Assembly (NCBI RefSeq): GCF_007751715.1
Contig: NZ_CP036292.1
Coordinates: 6,021,339 to 6,085,338 of the forward strand
From: Rosistilla oblonga
GTDB taxonomy: Bacteria > Planctomycetota > Planctomycetia > Pirellulales > Pirellulaceae
Reading direction: 5' to 3'
Length of the DNA stretch: 64,000 nt
Part shown: piece after piece, positions 62,182 to 64,000 of the stretch
Layout of the letters: every line of letters begins with the position of its first letter
Numbering within the stretch: position 1 is the first letter of the stretch
Notes under the pieces: generated by a model
Seen by the model: only the letters and a program-made list of their open reading frames with translations
Database searches by the model: none
Told to the model about the DNA's origin: nothing
Translations under genes and position numbers: made by a program

Positions 62182-63579
62182 CTAGCTCAAGTATTCTTGT
62201 TTCTTGACGATTCCTGGCAGCGGGATGGGGTAGCGGCCATCGTCGCCCGCTTGCAATGGCGCCGGCGAATCGAGCGTTAGCTTGTCGATGCCGGGGGCGA
62301 ATTCATGTTTGTGAGCCATCATCTGGTCAAGCGTGATCTCCTGACCGGTGTGCGCCGCCATGCGTCCCATCGAAGTCACGATGCTCGCCATCGCACCACG
62401 ATCGACTTCGTTGTATTCGCTGTCTTCGCGAATCGCGGCGATCAGATCGTCCCATTCCAATTGATAAGGATTTGGTTCGGGCTGACCAAATTCCCAAGCC
62501 AAGTTGGCTTTATCAGCGACCTGCCCGCGATAGATCCGCGACTTGGCCGGCGTGTGCGAGGCTGTCGAGATCACCGCCATGCCTTTGGAACCATGGGCGT
62601 AACTGGCGAACTCGCTACGGCAGCCCGGCATCGTCCGTCCGCCGATATACATCTTCGTTCCGTCGGCGAAGGTGTATTCCATCGCGTAGCTGTCGAAGTT
62701 CTGATCGACATCGTCGCCGCGATAGTGGCGGCCGCCCGAAGCGTGAACCTTGACGGGCCAATCGTTCTTCATCCAACAGGTTTCATCGATGTTGTGGATC
62801 AAGAAATCGCTGACCGCACCGCCGGAGAGCCATAAGAAGCCGTGGAAGTTGGCGATCTGATACATCAGTTCGCTGGTCCCCTCGGGCTTCGGCCCACACG
62901 CCGCGGTCCCCGTGGGTCCCGCCATGCGGTAAGCCCGCAACATGTTGATCTCACCGATCTCGCCACCCTGAATCCGTTCGAACAGTTCCTGCCGCGCCTT
63001 GCAGTGACGGCACATCAATCCGACGGCGACCTTCAGATTCTTTTCCTTCGCCTTCTTGTTCAGCTCCATGATACGCACCGTCGTCGGGCCATCGACGGTG
63101 ACCGGTTTTTCCATGAAGACGTTCAGCCCCTTTTCGATGGCATAGCTGAAGTGAACCCAGCGGAATGCTGGCGGCGTTGCCAGGATCACGACGTCGCCCG
63201 GACGCAGCACATCCATCGCTTTTTTGTAAGCATCGAAGTCGACGAACTGCCGCTCTTCGGGCACGTCGACTTTGCCTTCTTGATCCTTAAACGCGTTGGA
63301 GAGGTTCTTCTGGCTGCGTTCCAGATTCTTGGGGAAGACATCGGCCATCGCTACCAATTTGATCGGACCGTTATCGACCGACAACGCGTTGACGGCCGCT
63401 CCCGTTCCCCGGCCGCCACAACCTACAAGGGCCACCTGAATCGTGTTGTCTTCAGCCGCGTGGACCTGCGGCGCCGTGGTGGCTGCGAAGGTGGCCGCTG
63501 CAGCAACCGTTCCCGTCGCTTTGATGAAACCGCGGCGGGAATCTTGGCTCTCGGGCGTCTTGGACTGGTTCGACATCAT
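62182..63579 (-). CDS. Gfo/Idh/MocA-family oxidoreductase with Tat leader
   Basis: A 465-residue oxidoreductase. Two ATG codons stand side by side (63579, 63576); the frame is open further to 63681 without coding character. Residues about 14-42 are a Tat leader (SRRGFIKATGTVAAAATFAA). The NAD(P)-binding fold starts IQVALVGCGGRGTGAAVNAL; GDVVILATPPAFRWVHFSYA and GLNVFMEKPVTVDGPT give the family EKP motif (catalytic Lys). The C-terminal domain contains GGAVSDFLIHNIDETCW with the conserved His. Planctomycetes encode many exported members thought to act on sugars or sugar derivatives; the substrate here is unknown. It lies 43 bp downstream of the sulfatase-modifying-type gene at the window edge. 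Confidence 0.93.
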   Translation of the reverse strand: MMSNQSKTPESQDSRRGFIKATGTVAAAATFAATTAPQVHAAEDNTIQVALVGCGGRGTGAAVNALSVDNGPIKLVAMADVFPKNLERSQKNLSNAFKDQEGKVDVPEERQFVDFDAYKKAMDVLRPGDVVILATPPAFRWVHFSYAIEKGLNVFMEKPVTVDGPTTVRIMELNKKAKEKNLKVAVGLMCRHCKARQELFERIQGGEIGEINMLRAYRMAGPTGTAACGPKPEGTSELMYQIANFHGFLWLSGGAVSDFLIHNIDETCWMKNDWPVKVHASGGRHYRGDDVDQNFDSYAMEYTFADGTKMYIGGRTMPGCRSEFASYAHGSKGMAVISTASHTPAKSRIYRGQVADKANLAWEFGQPEPNPYQLEWDDLIAAIREDSEYNEVDRGAMASIVTSMGRMAAHTGQEITLDQMMAHKHEFAPGIDKLTLDSPAPLQAGDDGRYPIPLPGIVKKQEYLS

Positions 63580-63622
63580 GGACTCATTTGGGCTTGGGAT
63601 TGAGAGACGGGAATGAAAACGG

Positions 63623-64000
63623 TTATTCGCCTTCGGCGGGATCGAGCTGTTCGGGTTGCGTGTTCTCCCACAACTCGGCACGCTCCTTTTCGGAAGGGAC
63701 CGTCAAAGGGCGAACGATGCGAAATCCGACGCTCAACGCATCGGTATGATACCAGATACTTTGGGGCAATTGGGGATCCTGCTCCTTCCACTCCTCGCTA
63801 CTGGCGATCCTAGCCCCGCTGCGCAGAAGTTCGGGATCGTTATCCCAGCCGCCGCCACGGACGACGCGGGGGAACAAAACCTTGGGAATCGCCAGCGGAT
63901 TAAGCTTGGCGGATGTCTTGTAAAAGTCGGGCAGGTACTGATCCAAGACCCACTCCGAGACATTGCCGTGCATGTCGTAGAGCCCCCACGGATTCGGGTT
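63623..64000 (-). CDS. Formylglycine-generating enzyme (SUMF1)-like protein, C-terminal part
   Basis: The frame is open to the right edge, reading [17 protein letters not shown] at the visible start, so only the last 125 residues are in the window. This is the hallmark of FGE-sulfatase domains, followed by [18 protein letters not shown] and [10 protein letters not shown]. True formylglycine-generating enzymes carry two catalytic Cys residues near the C-terminus (C-x-x-G and near R-C-A); here no Cys is present in the visible part, so it is more likely a non-oxidising member of the family with a binding or structural role. The C-terminal 30 residues are charged ([15 protein letters not shown]). 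It precedes the Gfo/Idh/MocA gene by 43 bp and may be in one operon. Confidence 0.88.
   Translation of the reverse strand, partial: NPNPWGLYDMHGNVSEWVLDQYLPDFYKTSAKLNPLAIPKVLFPRVVRGGGWDNDPELLRSGARIASSEEWKEQDPQLPQSIWYHTDALSVGFRIVRPLTVPSEKERAELWENTQPEQLDPAEGE

Overview
The window reads as the chromosome of a GC-rich planctomycete, most likely of the Pirellulaceae (Rhodopirellula/Rosistilla-like). The support is the set of families present: two DUF1549/DUF1553 proteins, a DUF1501 protein with a Tat leader, three WPQFRGP-type beta-propeller proteins, a Gfo/Idh/MocA oxidoreductase with a Tat leader, a DUF1028 protein, a giant repetitive surface-type protein and a Ser/Thr kinase fused to WD40 repeats. 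No rRNA, tRNA, CRISPR array, transposase or prophage was seen. Genus-level assignment is inference.

Layout. 1-14652: a giant repeat protein (open at the left edge) followed 45 bp later by a membrane-anchored kinase-WD40 protein. 14631-24357: assorted genes: a SAM methyltransferase, a beta-propeller protein, an EEP nuclease/phosphatase-fold protein, an Rpn-type PD-(D/E)XK protein, a GntP permease, Lgt with an insert, and another beta-propeller protein. 24487-27245: a tight four-gene cassette of a membrane protein with an arrestin-like domain, a free arrestin-like protein, a small P-loop ATPase and an unknown protein. 27267-30547: a shortened NDP-forming acyl-CoA synthetase and a polytopic membrane protein. 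30838-35673: surE, then a second small P-loop ATPase, an arrestin-TM-arrestin protein, a TMEM43-TerB fusion and shikimate kinase. 35795-44446: a NosR-like FMN-binding membrane protein, a double FAD oxidoreductase, hisI, a small membrane protein, a RidA-family protein, hemC and a DUF2238 protein. 45055-46671: a membrane-anchored, very acidic protein with an excisionase-type HTH. 46961-64000: planctomycetal secreted proteins, including a cytochrome/WD40/DUF1549/DUF1553 giant, a DUF1549/1553-DUF1501-WD40 operon, hydrolases, an AcuI-like reductase, a Gfo/Idh/MocA oxidoreductase and the C-terminus of a formylglycine-generating-enzyme-like protein cut by the right edge.

The best candidate for an undescribed system is the pair of cassettes at 24487-27245 and 31596-35112. 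Both encode a small P-loop ATPase with the same layout (NPF box, Walker A, Walker B, RRRA patch, acidic/aromatic C-terminus), translationally coupled to arrestin-like beta-sandwich proteins carrying a Y-x-P-G-E/D motif and membrane segments. In locus 1 the arrestin-like domains are split over two genes; in locus 2 they are fused around a TM hairpin and followed by a TMEM43-TerB protein. I know of no described function for this combination.

Other notable points are an exact 687-bp repeat period in the giant gene, a 45% GC patch inside an otherwise about 68% GC gene, a dispersed intergenic repeat family (35664-35721 and 59748-59816) that reaches into the 3' end of the shikimate kinase gene, a nested hairpin at 22837-22954, and a membrane-anchored HTH protein with a 15-residue acidic tandem repeat.
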